In this document: positions 54,125-63,110 of the stretch, in pieces
Position numbering within the stretch: position 1 is the stretch's first letter
Layout of the letters: each line of letters starts with the position of its first letter
The notes under the pieces: model-generated
What the model saw: only the letters and a program-made list of their open reading frames with translations
Databases searched by the model: none
What the model was told of the DNA's origin: nothing
Program-made: the position numbers and the translations under genes
DNA from: Geomicrobium sp. JCM 19038
Lineage (GTDB): Bacteria > Bacillota > Bacilli > Bacillales > Marinococcaceae
Reading direction: 5' to 3'
Assembly (NCBI RefSeq): GCF_000698125.1
Contig: NZ_BAXA01000004.1
Location: 186,001-250,000 of the forward strand
DNA: 64,000 nucleotides

Positions 54125-56347
54125 ATGAGCGAAAAAGCCTATGAACAACAGCGATTGCAAGAGGTGTTACAGACCATAGACGAAAAGGTTGCCGCACGAA
54201 TCGAAGGAGCGGGAATGACCAAAGAGGAAGTCATCGAACTTCGTCGTACGTTTTGGGATGACGTAACCATTAATCTAGATGAACCAGACGATGTGATTGA
54301 GACCGAAGCAAGTATTCGCCAACAAGCCGAACTTCTTAGTCAGCAAGAACGTTTTCATCAAGTGCTAACTAAACAGCTAGCGACATACGAACGCATGAAA
54401 GACTCCCCGTACTTTGGTAAGTTGAACTTCGTTGAAGACGGCGAACGTGCTGAAGAAGAGATTTATATTGGATTGTCTTCTTTACAGGATCGTGATGACG
54501 ACGACTTTCTCGTTTATGATTGGCGAGCGCCGATTTCAAGCATGTATTACGATTATGCTCCTGGAGAAGCTCGTTATGAAACGGATGATGAAGTCGTAAC
54601 GGGTCAGATGAAACGTAAGCGCCAGTTTATTATCCGCCAAGGTGAGTTATCAGGGATGTTTGATACGGGGCTCACAATCGGTGATCAATTGCTTCAACAC
54701 TTATTAAGCCAAGCGTCGAGTAACGAAATGAAAAGCATTGTAACGACGATCCAAAAAGAACAAAACGCCATTATTAGAAACGAACGAGCACGTATGCTAA
54801 TCGTACAAGGGGCTGCTGGTAGTGGAAAAACATCCGCCGCGATGCAGCGAGTTGCCTATCTACTGTATACGTATCGAAATACGTTTGATAGTGGAAATAT
54901 GCTGTTGCTTTCACCGAACCCTTTGTTCAATCAATACGTATCAGGCGTGCTCCCTGAACTGGGTGAAGAGAACTTAAAGCAGACGACGTTTCAACATCAC
55001 ATTTCTCGGCGGTTGCCAGAAGGGTGGATGCTTGAAAGCCCGTACGGACAAATTGAACGGCAGCTAGCCAGCGAACAGTTAGAGGAAGATCTCTCATTGT
55101 CTGATCAAGATTTACCGGTTCGCCTTGACCGCTACATTGACCGCCTAAAGGAAGACGGTATGACGTTTTATTCCATTATGTACCGGAATCAAGTATGGAA
55201 ATCTGCTGAAGAATTGGCGAGACGTTTTTATGATTTTGATGAGACAATTAGTATTGAAAATCGCATAGAAATTATGTCTGGTGAATTGGTCGCAGGTCTA
55301 CAACAATTAGAGAAAAAGCAGCTGCATGAAGACTGGGTAACGGATGCGATGGAAGACCAGCCGCGTGAACTGTATGCGTTAGCTTCTCGAAAAGTAATGC
55401 AAAAGCAAGATGAAAAAGAAACATACAATAGTCATGTTCAAGAAGATCGACTCGTGCGTAAATATGTTGTTCGACAAACAATTAAGCCGTTAAAAGCACA
55501 AATTGAAAAGCATGAATTTGTCGATGTGGAACAATTATACGAGAACTTCACAAATCGAATCGTAAATCAGCATTTACGTTTTGAAGATGCTGCTCCGTTC
55601 TTTTATTTAAATGACCAAGTGAAAGGTCGTCCGGACACAGCGGACATTCGTTTCTTATTTATTGATGAAGCGCAAGATTACACGAGCATGCACATTCGCT
55701 ATTTAGAGAATCTGTTTCCAAGAGCACGGTTCACATTGCTTGGGGATGTTGAGCAAGCGGTCCATCAACATACAGCAGAAGGCCAATCGATTTTGACACT
55801 GGCTGATGATGAAGATCGTCACGTAGAGCGAATTACATTAAAACAAAGTTATCGTTCAACCGCTCGCATCATGAACTTTGCGAAAGAGATGCTTCCAAAG
55901 GATCCAGAGATGATCCCGTTCCAACGTGAAGGGGACTTACCGGTCATTCGTAGCTTTGCCTCTAATGAAGTGATGCAACAGGCGATGCTTGACAAGGCGA
56001 GTGGATGGCAAGGAGATGGCAAGCTTGCGATTCTGACGAAAACGATGGCAGAGGCAAATATTCTGGCACATGCATGTCATGAGTATGCGCAGTTAATTAC
56101 AGAAACGACCGACCGTTTCAAAAAACAAGTCCTCATCGCTCCGTCATACCTTGCCAAAGGGATTGAGTTTGATGAGGTGATTATGTATGGTGTTGACGAT
56201 GAAACGTATCAAACGAAAAACGACTATCATTTGCTTTATACAGGCTGTACGAGAGCGATGCACCAGTTAGAATGGTTTGTTGTAGGTCAACCAGAACAGG
56301 TGTTGCAGTCGATTGACACTGATTTATACAAATGGATTGATGGTTGA
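54125..56347 (+). CDS. helD: HelD-type UvrD-like helicase (RNA polymerase recycling factor)
   Basis: This is a 740-residue superfamily 1 ATPase. The N-terminal 70 residues are a charged helical arm, as in HelD, which enters the RNA polymerase channel. Walker A is GAAGSGKT at 229-236, Walker B FLFIDEAQDYTSMHI, and motif IV/V regions are LKQSYRSTARIM and YLAKGIEFDEV. The length fits B. subtilis HelD (about 774). HelD frees stalled RNA polymerase from nucleic acid. A role in DNA repair is less likely. A weak ribosome site (GAGGGGTGTC) precedes ATG 54125. Confidence 0.87.
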   Translation: MSEKAYEQQRLQEVLQTIDEKVAARIEGAGMTKEEVIELRRTFWDDVTINLDEPDDVIETEASIRQQAELLSQQERFHQVLTKQLATYERMKDSPYFGKLNFVEDGERAEEEIYIGLSSLQDRDDDDFLVYDWRAPISSMYYDYAPGEARYETDDEVVTGQMKRKRQFIIRQGELSGMFDTGLTIGDQLLQHLLSQASSNEMKSIVTTIQKEQNAIIRNERARMLIVQGAAGSGKTSAAMQRVAYLLYTYRNTFDSGNMLLLSPNPLFNQYVSGVLPELGEENLKQTTFQHHISRRLPEGWMLESPYGQIERQLASEQLEEDLSLSDQDLPVRLDRYIDRLKEDGMTFYSIMYRNQVWKSAEELARRFYDFDETISIENRIEIMSGELVAGLQQLEKKQLHEDWVTDAMEDQPRELYALASRKVMQKQDEKETYNSHVQEDRLVRKYVVRQTIKPLKAQIEKHEFVDVEQLYENFTNRIVNQHLRFEDAAPFFYLNDQVKGRPDTADIRFLFIDEAQDYTSMHIRYLENLFPRARFTLLGDVEQAVHQHTAEGQSILTLADDEDRHVERITLKQSYRSTARIMNFAKEMLPKDPEMIPFQREGDLPVIRSFASNEVMQQAMLDKASGWQGDGKLAILTKTMAEANILAHACHEYAQLITETTDRFKKQVLIAPSYLAKGIEFDEVIMYGVDDETYQTKNDYHLLYTGCTRAMHQLEWFVVGQPEQVLQSIDTDLYKWIDG

Positions 56348-56361
56348 TGAAAAGAAAGGTG

Positions 56362-56390
56362 CCCCATCCTTTAGTGGATCGGGGTATTTT
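56362..56390 (+). terminator. Terminator after helD
   Basis: CCCCATCC (56362-56369) pairs with GGATCGGGG (56376-56384) with one bulge, followed by TATTTTT. Confidence 0.65.
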
Positions 56391-56714
56391 TACGTGTGGA
56401 TTTCAATCGTTGTTCCGTCAAAAATCCGAACATTTAACTTCAGATTCTTATTTTATTTCGTTATAGCAAACAATTTCCAACTTAAATATGATTTCTTCAC
56501 TAAGATGGATCGGTAGGATTTAGGGGGGGAATGTAAGTATATTGCTATAAATTGTTCAAATAAGGGTTATATGTAAATGTTTATGCTTAGAATTGTCGAA
56601 CATTACGAATAAATCTAGGATAATCTTTATTTTATGTCGAAAATCATGTAATGTAGGTTTAGTGCCTTGATGTTCATGTTTTTAACATATTTTGAATGAA
56701 TTGAAGGTGAGAAA
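56391..56714. other. AT-rich upstream region of the OpuC-type operon
   Basis: These 324 bp are very AT-rich and hold no credible gene; a 67-codon frame at 56313-56516 has no ribosome site and runs out of helD. The promoter of the osmolyte transporter should lie here, but no single sigma-A or sigma-B pair stands out. Confidence 0.4.
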
Positions 56715-57849
56715 ATGATTGAATTTAAAAACGTCTCGAAAACGTATGATGATGGTTTTAAGGCGTTAAAGAATATAAATCTTCATATTGAAGAAGGGGA
56801 ACTCGTTGCACTAATTGGACCGTCTGGATGCGGGAAGACAACTACAATGCGAATGATTAATCGCTTAATTGACCCGAGCGAAGGGGAAATTCTCGTAAAC
56901 GGTGAGAACATTAAGAAAAAAAACCCTGTTCAGTTAAGAAGAGATAGTGGTTATGTAATTCAGCAAATTGGTTTATTGCCTCATATGACAATTGAAGACA
57001 ACATTACGATTGTTCCTAAACTTAAAAAATGGGACAAAGAACGTTACTCAAAACGAGTCGATGAGCTACTCAATCTCGTTGGACTAGATCCGAAAACGTT
57101 TCGAAAGCGATACCCATCTGAGCTTTCTGGTGGGCAACAGCAACGGATTGGTGTTATTCGCGGCTTAGCAGCGGATCCGCCAATTATTCTAATGGATGAA
57201 CCGTTTAGTGCCTTGATCCAATTAGTCGAGAGCAATTGCAAGACGAACTCGTGAAATTACAAGATGAAATCAATAAGACAATCGTGTTTGTAACGCATGA
57301 CATGGACGAGGCAATCAAGATTGCAAACCGTATTGTCATTATGCGTGATGGGGAAATTGTTCAGGTGGATACACCTGATCGTATTTTGCGTCACCCAAAA
57401 AATGATTTCGTGCGTGATTTTATTGGGGCAGAACGTCTAAACAAAAACGCCGGTCAACCTGTGGCGAGGAATTTGATGACCAAGGATGTCGCGATGGTTC
57501 GTGGGAACCGAGGGCTTGCTGAAGCGTTTAACTATATGAAGAAAAGTCATGTGGATCAACTCTTTGTACGCAACAAAGAAGGTCAACTCGAAGGCTTATT
57601 ACCCTCGAACAAGTGGACAAACACTTTGAAGATGATACAAAGATGGTACTCGATGTGATGACGACAGATATTAAAGAGATCGTTTCTCCTGACGTTACGT
57701 TGGCAGAAGTAGCTGCTAAATTTAACGGTGAAGATGTGTACACGTTACCTGTCGTGGATCGCGGTGAGCTCATCGGTGTGATTACGAGAACGAGCATGAT
57801 CCGTGGTATTGCGGAATGGGAGCATCAAGGTGCAGGAGGTGACGCATAA
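56715..57849 (+). CDS. opuCA: Glycine betaine/choline-type ABC ATP-binding protein with CBS domains, two frame breaks
   Basis: This is about 378 residues after repair. The ATPase part has GPSGCGKT (35-42), GYVIQQIGLLPHMTI and LSGGQQQRIGVIRGL, then LMDEPFSALDP. A pair of CBS domains follows (about 260-370), as in OpuCA, which senses ionic strength or c-di-AMP. Breaks lie near 57219 (TTGATCC, one G missing, which restores SALDPISREQ) and near 57600 (TTATTACCC, one base missing, restoring LTLEQVDKHFE). It starts a three-gene operon for compatible-solute uptake, behind GAAGGTGAGA. The stop overlaps the permease start (TAATG). Confidence 0.9.
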
Positions 57850-58496
57850 TGGAACTACTGACAGACATGTGGCAACTGTTCCAAGTTCGTCAAGGTGACG
57901 TATGGGATGCTTTGCAAGAGCACTTTTTCTTAGTATTCGTATCCATGTCTTTCGCGGTCCTAATTGCTGTACCGCTTGGTGTGTTGCTCACGAGCTTGAA
58001 GCGTCTATCTGAACCGATTATCGGAATTGCTGCAGTTGCACAAACGATTCCGAGTCTTGCCTTACTCGGGTTTATGCTCCCTGTACTCGGAATTGGGACG
58101 AACAACGCCATCTTTGCTTTAACCGTGTATGCGCTACTTCCAATTCTACGTAATACGTATACGGGAATTTTAGAAGTGGATAAAGCGACGGTAGATGCGG
58201 GTCGTGGTCTTGGGATGACTCGTGGTCAAATCTTAACGAAAATTCAGCTTCCCCTTGCCTTGCCAGTCATTATGGCCGGGATTAGAACATCAACGGTTAT
58301 CGTAATCGGGGTCGCTACGCTTGCGACGTTTGTTGGAGCCGGTGGTCTTGGGGATATTATTATGCGCGGACTTGCGATGCAAAACAGCGCATTAACGTTG
58401 CTAGGAGCGATTCCAGCAGCTATTTTAGCGATTATTGCGGACTTCATTTTGAAGCGAATTGAAATATTAGCAACACCAAAAGGGTTAAAAAAATAG
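57849..58496 (+). CDS. opuCB: Glycine betaine/choline-type ABC permease
   Basis: This is a 215-residue permease with five or six hydrophobic segments. The family motif region is AAVAQTIPSLALLGFMLPVLGIG, followed by LRNTYTGILEVDKATVDAGRGLGMTRGQIL, the EAA loop that contacts the ATPase. Usual OpuB/OpuC operons have two permeases flanking the binding protein; only this one is here, so it may act as a homodimer. Confidence 0.9.
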   Translation: MELLTDMWQLFQVRQGDVWDALQEHFFLVFVSMSFAVLIAVPLGVLLTSLKRLSEPIIGIAAVAQTIPSLALLGFMLPVLGIGTNNAIFALTVYALLPILRNTYTGILEVDKATVDAGRGLGMTRGQILTKIQLPLALPVIMAGIRTSTVIVIGVATLATFVGAGGLGDIIMRGLAMQNSALTLLGAIPAAILAIIADFILKRIEILATPKGLKK

Positions 58497-58513
58497 AATA
58501 AAAGGGGCAATGA

Positions 58514-59412
58514 ATGATGAAAAAGTTCTTACCAGTTGCATTAGGTTCAGCACTTGTACTTTCTGCTTGTGGGGGCGGTGGCAGTGACGAAGATACGGTT
58601 GTTGTCGGAGGAAAAGACTTTACAGAGCAGATCATTTTAACGCACATGGTTGCAGAATTGCTTGAAGCGAATACAGATCTTACGATTGAACGTGAAGACA
58701 ACCTCGGTAATACCGAGATTCTTACGCAAGGATGATGGACGGTGACATCGACTTGTATGTTGAGTATACAGGTACGTCTTATATTACTGTTCTAGATTAT
58801 GAAATCGACCCGGAAGACCCTCCATCTGCTGAGGAAGTCTATGATACGGTTAAGGCTGAGTATGATGAAGAGTACGGCATTACGTGGTTAGATGAATTTG
58901 ACTTTGAAAATCGGTACTCGCTCGTGATGCGTGCTGCTGATGCAGCGGACGTTGCGGATATGAGTGATCTTGAATCCATTGCCGGAGAGTTAACGCTTGC
59001 TCACAACGCAAACTTCGGAGAGCGTACAGACGGCCTTATGCCAATGAATGAGCGTTACGGCTATGATTGGGGTACAACAACGCAAATGGATGAAGGCTTA
59101 ATGTATGATGCCCTTCGTAACGAAGAAGTTGATGTGATTGCGGCATTCACGACAGACGGACGAATTCCAGCATATGATCTCGAAGTGATTGCGGATGATC
59201 TTAACTTCTTCCCGCCGTATTATGCAGCTCCAATCGTCATGAATGATACGATCGAAGCACACCCTGAAATTGAAGAATTATTGCTTGAGCTTGGACCGTT
59301 GTTAACAGAAGAAACGATGGCAGAGCTTAACGCAGAAGTTGACATTAACGCAGAGCTTGAAGAAGTAGTTGCACGTAACTTCTTAGTCGAGCAAGGGTTA
59401 ATCGAAGAATAA
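58514..59412 (+). CDS. opuCC: Osmolyte ABC substrate-binding lipoprotein, one frame break
   Basis: This is about 299 residues after repair. The lipobox is VLSAC, then the OpuAC-family start [26 protein letters not shown]. Next comes the YVEYTGTSY motif, and a C-terminal lobe ends in [11 protein letters not shown]. The break at 58733 (CAAGGATGATGG) needs one base to join LGNTEILTQ to [14 protein letters not shown]. It binds glycine betaine, choline, carnitine or the like; which one cannot be told. It ends the operon before a strong terminator. Confidence 0.88.
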
Positions 59413-59416
59413 TACC

Positions 59417-59454
59417 AAAAGGAACCTCAGAGATTTCTCTGAGGTTCCTTTTTT
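59417..59454. terminator. Bidirectional terminator
   Basis: A 17-bp perfect stem (59417-59433 with 59436-59452) closes on a very short loop. A T-run follows on the plus strand. It separates the osmolyte operon from the convergent two-component genes and overlaps the kinase stop codon. Confidence 0.88.
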
Positions 59455-60171
59455 ATTGAGCAGCCATGCTCGGTAAACGAATGGCAAGGTGAAAGAGATG
59501 TTCTTCAACATAAAAGTCGAGCGAGCCTTCTGCATCGTTTACCGCGCGTTGAATGAGGTACGTACCAAGACCTCTTTTTTCAATGACGGGGTGTTGCTTT
59601 GGAAACATACGCTCGAGCGTTTTGTTAGGGATTGGTGCTGTGCTGTTTTTACATCAACGATGATGATGCCGTATTGTTTTTTGATTTCGATATCGATAAA
59701 TGGTGATGTTACGTACTCGTTACTTTTTCTAGCAGCTTCAAGTGCATTGCTAAAAATGTTGACGACGAGTTGCATTTCTTTACTTTGCGAGAGCATGCTT
59801 TGATTTAAGCTGGCATGGATCGACGTCGTGACAGCAATGCCGTGTTGCTCACCCTTTGCTTTAACGTAAGCAATGGAGGCCCCTACTGCTCGATCAGCCC
59901 CTGCACTAGGGCTCTGTTCACTGTCTTGTTGCAACAATGTGACGTAATCTTCAAACTGTTCATGGTTTCCTTCTTTGGCCAGTTTCTTCATCACTTCTAA
60001 GTGGGTTCTGAGATCGTGCTTTTCCTGTTTTAACGATTCGTGTAGGTGTTGTACATGGTCTTGGAAAGCCTGTGCATCGAGAAAAGCGCGTCGTTGTTCG
60101 CGATGCAATTTCGTGATGAGTAGCGCACTGCTAACTATCACGATAATAAGTAGACTGATTAAGATGATCAT
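59453..60171 (-). CDS. NatK-like sensor histidine kinase (GHKL type), one frame break
   Basis: This is about 239 residues after repair. One N-terminal helix (ISLLIIVIVSSALLI) is followed by a coiled region and the phosphoacceptor His in EKHDLRTHLEVM (H52). The GHKL ATPase has NIFSNALEAA and, after repair, KRGLGTYLIQRAV. The frame breaks near 59643 (complement GTAAAAACAGC, one A short). There is no sensor domain, so it would have to sense at or within the membrane. It is 10 nt after the LytTR regulator. Its place next to natAB-like genes suggests NatK. Confidence 0.78.
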
Positions 60172-60181
60172 CGGCTTTACC

Positions 60182-60889
60182 TCAAGAAAGAATTGGGAAT
60201 TGATCTTGGATCGTTTTTAAGTTCTTCTTCGTAACGAGTGCACGCTTGTCGCTTCCTTGGAATCTTATCTCAAGAGAATGCTTTGTATATGGTGCAAACT
60301 GCGTGATCTTCTTCAAGTTTGTAATAAAAGAACGGTGCGTTCGGAAAAATTGCGTGCTTTGTAGTTCTTGTTCAATTTCTTGAAGCGATTGATACGTCGA
60401 AATCTCTTCAGTTGCTGTGTGGATGGTCGATGAGCGACCTGTACGCTCAATATACAAAATGTCGTTTTCGCTGACGACGATCATATCTCCTTGTTGTTGG
60501 ATCGTGAGCTTTGGTCCGTCTGTTTGAGCGTTCAAGGAACGAAAGCGTTGCAATGCTTTCTCCATCCGTGAAGGTGAGATCGGCTTCATTACGTAATCGA
60601 CAACGTCGAGGTCAAACGCATGGACCGCAAAGCCGGAGTGCCCGGTTACGAAGATAATATCTACGCTAATCCCTTGCGCACGTAATCGCTCTGCAAGTTC
60701 ATACCCTGTGAGCCCTTCCATCTCAATATCTGCAATTAATAGATCAATGGTTGAGTGTTTTAGCAACTGATAGGCTTCGAGTGCTGTATGGCAACGCCAT
60801 TCAATATGTACGTCTGCTTGAGTTTGAAGCCATTGTTCCATTGCATTTAAGTCATTCGGATTGTCATCTAATATCCCGATTCGAATCAT
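60182..60889 (-). CDS. NatR-like response regulator (LytTR output)
   Basis: This is 235 residues. The receiver has the acidic pair in GILDDN and phosphoacceptor D54 (LIADIEMEG), with Lys in YVMKPISP. The C-terminal LytTR DNA-binding domain shows ILYIERTGRSSTIHTA and FFRTHRSFITNLKKI. In B. subtilis NatK-NatR turns on the sodium exporter natAB; here the same kind of pair is divergent from an ABC exporter, with a 145-bp shared promoter region. AGTAGGGGTC precedes ATG 60889. Confidence 0.82.
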   Translation of the reverse strand: MIRIGILDDNPNDLNAMEQWLQTQADVHIEWRCHTALEAYQLLKHSTIDLLIADIEMEGLTGYELAERLRAQGISVDIIFVTGHSGFAVHAFDLDVVDYVMKPISPSRMEKALQRFRSLNAQTDGPKLTIQQQGDMIVVSENDILYIERTGRSSTIHTATEEISTYQSLQEIEQELQSTQFFRTHRSFITNLKKITQFAPYTKHSLEIRFQGSDKRALVTKKNLKTIQDQFPILS

Positions 60890-61034
60890 ACGACCCCTAC
60901 TTTAACTTTTTTTAGTATATTCCCCATTATAGCAAAGACATAACACGATTCGAACGCTTTGCGACATATTTGTAGGTTTTCAGTAGTGCTCGTATATACT
61001 AGGGCTAGGAACTTCTCTAAAAGGAGCCTCTACA

Positions 61035-61784
61035 ATGATTACGCTTACGAATGTTCACAAGACATTTTATGAAAAACATAACCAAAGTCACCGGGTGCTC
61101 CGTGACATCTCCATCACCTTCGAACAAGGGAAGGTGACGGCGTTGCTTGGGGAGAATGGTGCGGGAAAAACGACGCTTCTTCGCTTATTGTCTGGCTTGT
61201 ATGAACCAACCGGCGGCGAAGTTGCATTAGACGGTGTGCCATTTGACCTTAATAATCATCGTCAAAGGAGCTCCATCGGTGTGCACTTTGGTAGTGATAC
61301 AGGTCTATATGATCGTCTAACTGCAAGAGAGCACTTGGAGTACTTCGCTAAGCTATATGCTATTCCAAAGCAAGAGACGAAGCAGCGGATTACGAAGTTG
61401 AGCAATGAATTAGGGATGCGTGACTTTTTGAACAAACGGGTTCGCAAGCTCTCTAAAGGGATGCGGCAAAAAGTGGCCATCTCGCGGGCAATGATTCATA
61501 ACCCGTCCATTTACTTGCTTGATGAACCGTCAACGGGGCTAGATATTACTTCTGCGAATATGTTTCGCGAGAAAATCTTGCAACTAAAACGAGATCAACA
61601 AACGATTGTGTTTTCGACACACTTAATGGAAGAAGTGGATATGCTTTGTGATGATGTGGTGATCTTGCACCGAGGTGCTGTGCTTTATCACGGAAGCCTT
61701 CAAAACTTATATAAAGAAGAAGAAACGACCGACATGAACATGATCTTGATGGCGATGCTCGCTAGAGGAGGTCGTGTTACATGA
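61035..61784 (+). CDS. natA: NatA-like ABC exporter ATP-binding protein
   Basis: This is a 249-residue ATPase. Walker A is GENGAGKT, the signature LSKGMRQKVAISRA, Walker B YLLDEPSTGLDI and the H-loop STHLMEE. The LSKGM signature and length match NatA and similar ABC-2 exporters. With the permease just after it (ATGA overlap) it may pump out sodium ions or another toxic solute. AAGGAGCC precedes ATG 61035. A divergent two-component pair suggests its control. Confidence 0.8.
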   Translation: MITLTNVHKTFYEKHNQSHRVLRDISITFEQGKVTALLGENGAGKTTLLRLLSGLYEPTGGEVALDGVPFDLNNHRQRSSIGVHFGSDTGLYDRLTAREHLEYFAKLYAIPKQETKQRITKLSNELGMRDFLNKRVRKLSKGMRQKVAISRAMIHNPSIYLLDEPSTGLDITSANMFREKILQLKRDQQTIVFSTHLMEEVDMLCDDVVILHRGAVLYHGSLQNLYKEEETTDMNMILMAMLARGGRVT

Positions 61785-62889
61785 TGACGATGATTCTTAA
61801 AGAAATGAAAGATACGTATCGTGATCGTAGAACGGTGTTCTTTACGACGGCGATTCCAATGATTTCGGTCTTCGCTCTTGTTTTCTTCTTCAGCTTCTTT
61901 AATACCTCGGATGTTCACATTGGCATTGATGAAAACATTGATGCGGGTCTAATTGAATCCTTTCAAGAGGAGCAACGAGAACATTGGCATCTCACAGTTA
62001 GTGATACGATCAACGAAGAATTGCTAGACGGTGCGTATGATTTTGCAATTGTTTTAGAAGGAAACACGTTAACGGCTCGTGGAGACTTTGGCAATAGTGG
62101 CATGCGAGCAGCGCAACAACTCATGGAAATGTGGATTGACTATGAACGTGAAAGTCTAGATGCATGGGTCACCTCACAAGGGATTGAAGAAAATGGACCA
62201 TCGATATACGAATGGGATCGTGACTTTCTCGGTGAGGGTGGCGATGGAAGCATGGGATTCATGCTCGCATTTATCTTTCTTTTGACGGTTGCAGCGGGTG
62301 GACTGCCTGCAGCAGCAGACATGTTTGCCGGTGAGAAAGAAAAACGAACGATGGAACCGCTTTTAATGATACCTCTTTCCCGCGCGCGTATCTTTTTCGC
62401 GAGTCGATGGTCGTTTTCTTGTATACGATCTTAAGTAGTTTGCTGTCGGTCGTGTTGGTTATCGTTCTGATGATGATTTACTTTACCGAAGTGGAACAAA
62501 TTTTAGCAGCTGTTCCGCTAAGTAAGTATATTCTCTTGTTCCTTGCAGTTGTTGCCTTTTCTGCGCTAAATTCAGCACTTCTCGTCTGGTTTAGTTTGCT
62601 GACAGATTCGTATAAAGATATGCAAAATTTATTTTCTCCTGTATCGATCGTGTGGATGATTGGACCGTTCGTCGCGATGATCGTTCCTGCAACGGCGTGG
62701 AGTTCTTGGATGTTGTTGATTCCGCCGATTAACATTACGCTTGTGGTGTTTGATTTCGCCGGTGCGAATGTATTAACGTTAGGTGATTATGTGCTTACGA
62801 TTAGTTCAACGATGTTTATTGTATCTGTGATCTACATGATTACAAACCGCATGTTCAAAAAAGATAAATACGCGCTTGGGCATAGTTAA
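61781..62889 (+). CDS. natB: NatB-like ABC exporter permease, one frame break
   Basis: This is about 369 residues after repair. One N-terminal helix (AIPMISVFALVFFFSFF) is followed by a large external domain of about 130 residues. Five more helices follow, the layout of NatB and ABC-2 permeases of the YhaP type. The conserved segment DMFAGEKEKRTMEPLLMIPLSR is intact. At 62398 (TTCGCGAGTCG) one more G restores RIFFAESMVVFLYTILSSLL. It is coupled to natA and ends the operon. Confidence 0.8.
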
Positions 62890-62990
62890 TGACAATGAAG
62901 ATCTATCTGCTATAGCGGTTTATGAGGGGATTTTGTTCTTGGAATAAACCTAAACGTATTAAAATCCCCACATATATCCCAAACCTATTG

Positions 62991-63025
62991 AAAAAACTGA
63001 AACGCATTTGCGTTTCAGTTTTTTG
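62991..63025 (+). terminator. Intrinsic terminator ahead of the Y-family polymerase gene
   Basis: ACTGAAACGCA (62996-63006) pairs with TGCGTTTCAGT (63009-63019), flanked by A5 and T6. It lies about 100 bp after the natB stop. Confidence 0.88.
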
Positions 63026-63051
63026 TGTGGGGAATAATTTCTAGTAGTATA

Positions 63052-63094
63052 AGAACGTTCGTTCGGGTATACTACTAACAAGAACATACGTTTG
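63052..63094 (+). promoter_or_regulatory. Two LexA (DinR) boxes and promoter of the polymerase gene
   Basis: AGAACGTTCGTTCG (63052-63065) contains GAAC-N4-GTTC, matching the Bacillus LexA core. AGAACATACGTTTG (63081-63094) is a second close match (GAAC-N4-GTTT). TATACT (63068-63073) lies between them and is a likely -10. LexA bound at either site would cover the promoter. Confidence 0.75.
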
Positions 63095-63110
63095 TGAGAA
63101 GGTGATGGTC

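Noticed and set aside
56313-56516. A 67-codon plus-strand frame after helD
   Set aside because: It begins inside helD, crosses the terminator hairpin and has no ribosome site or family likeness.
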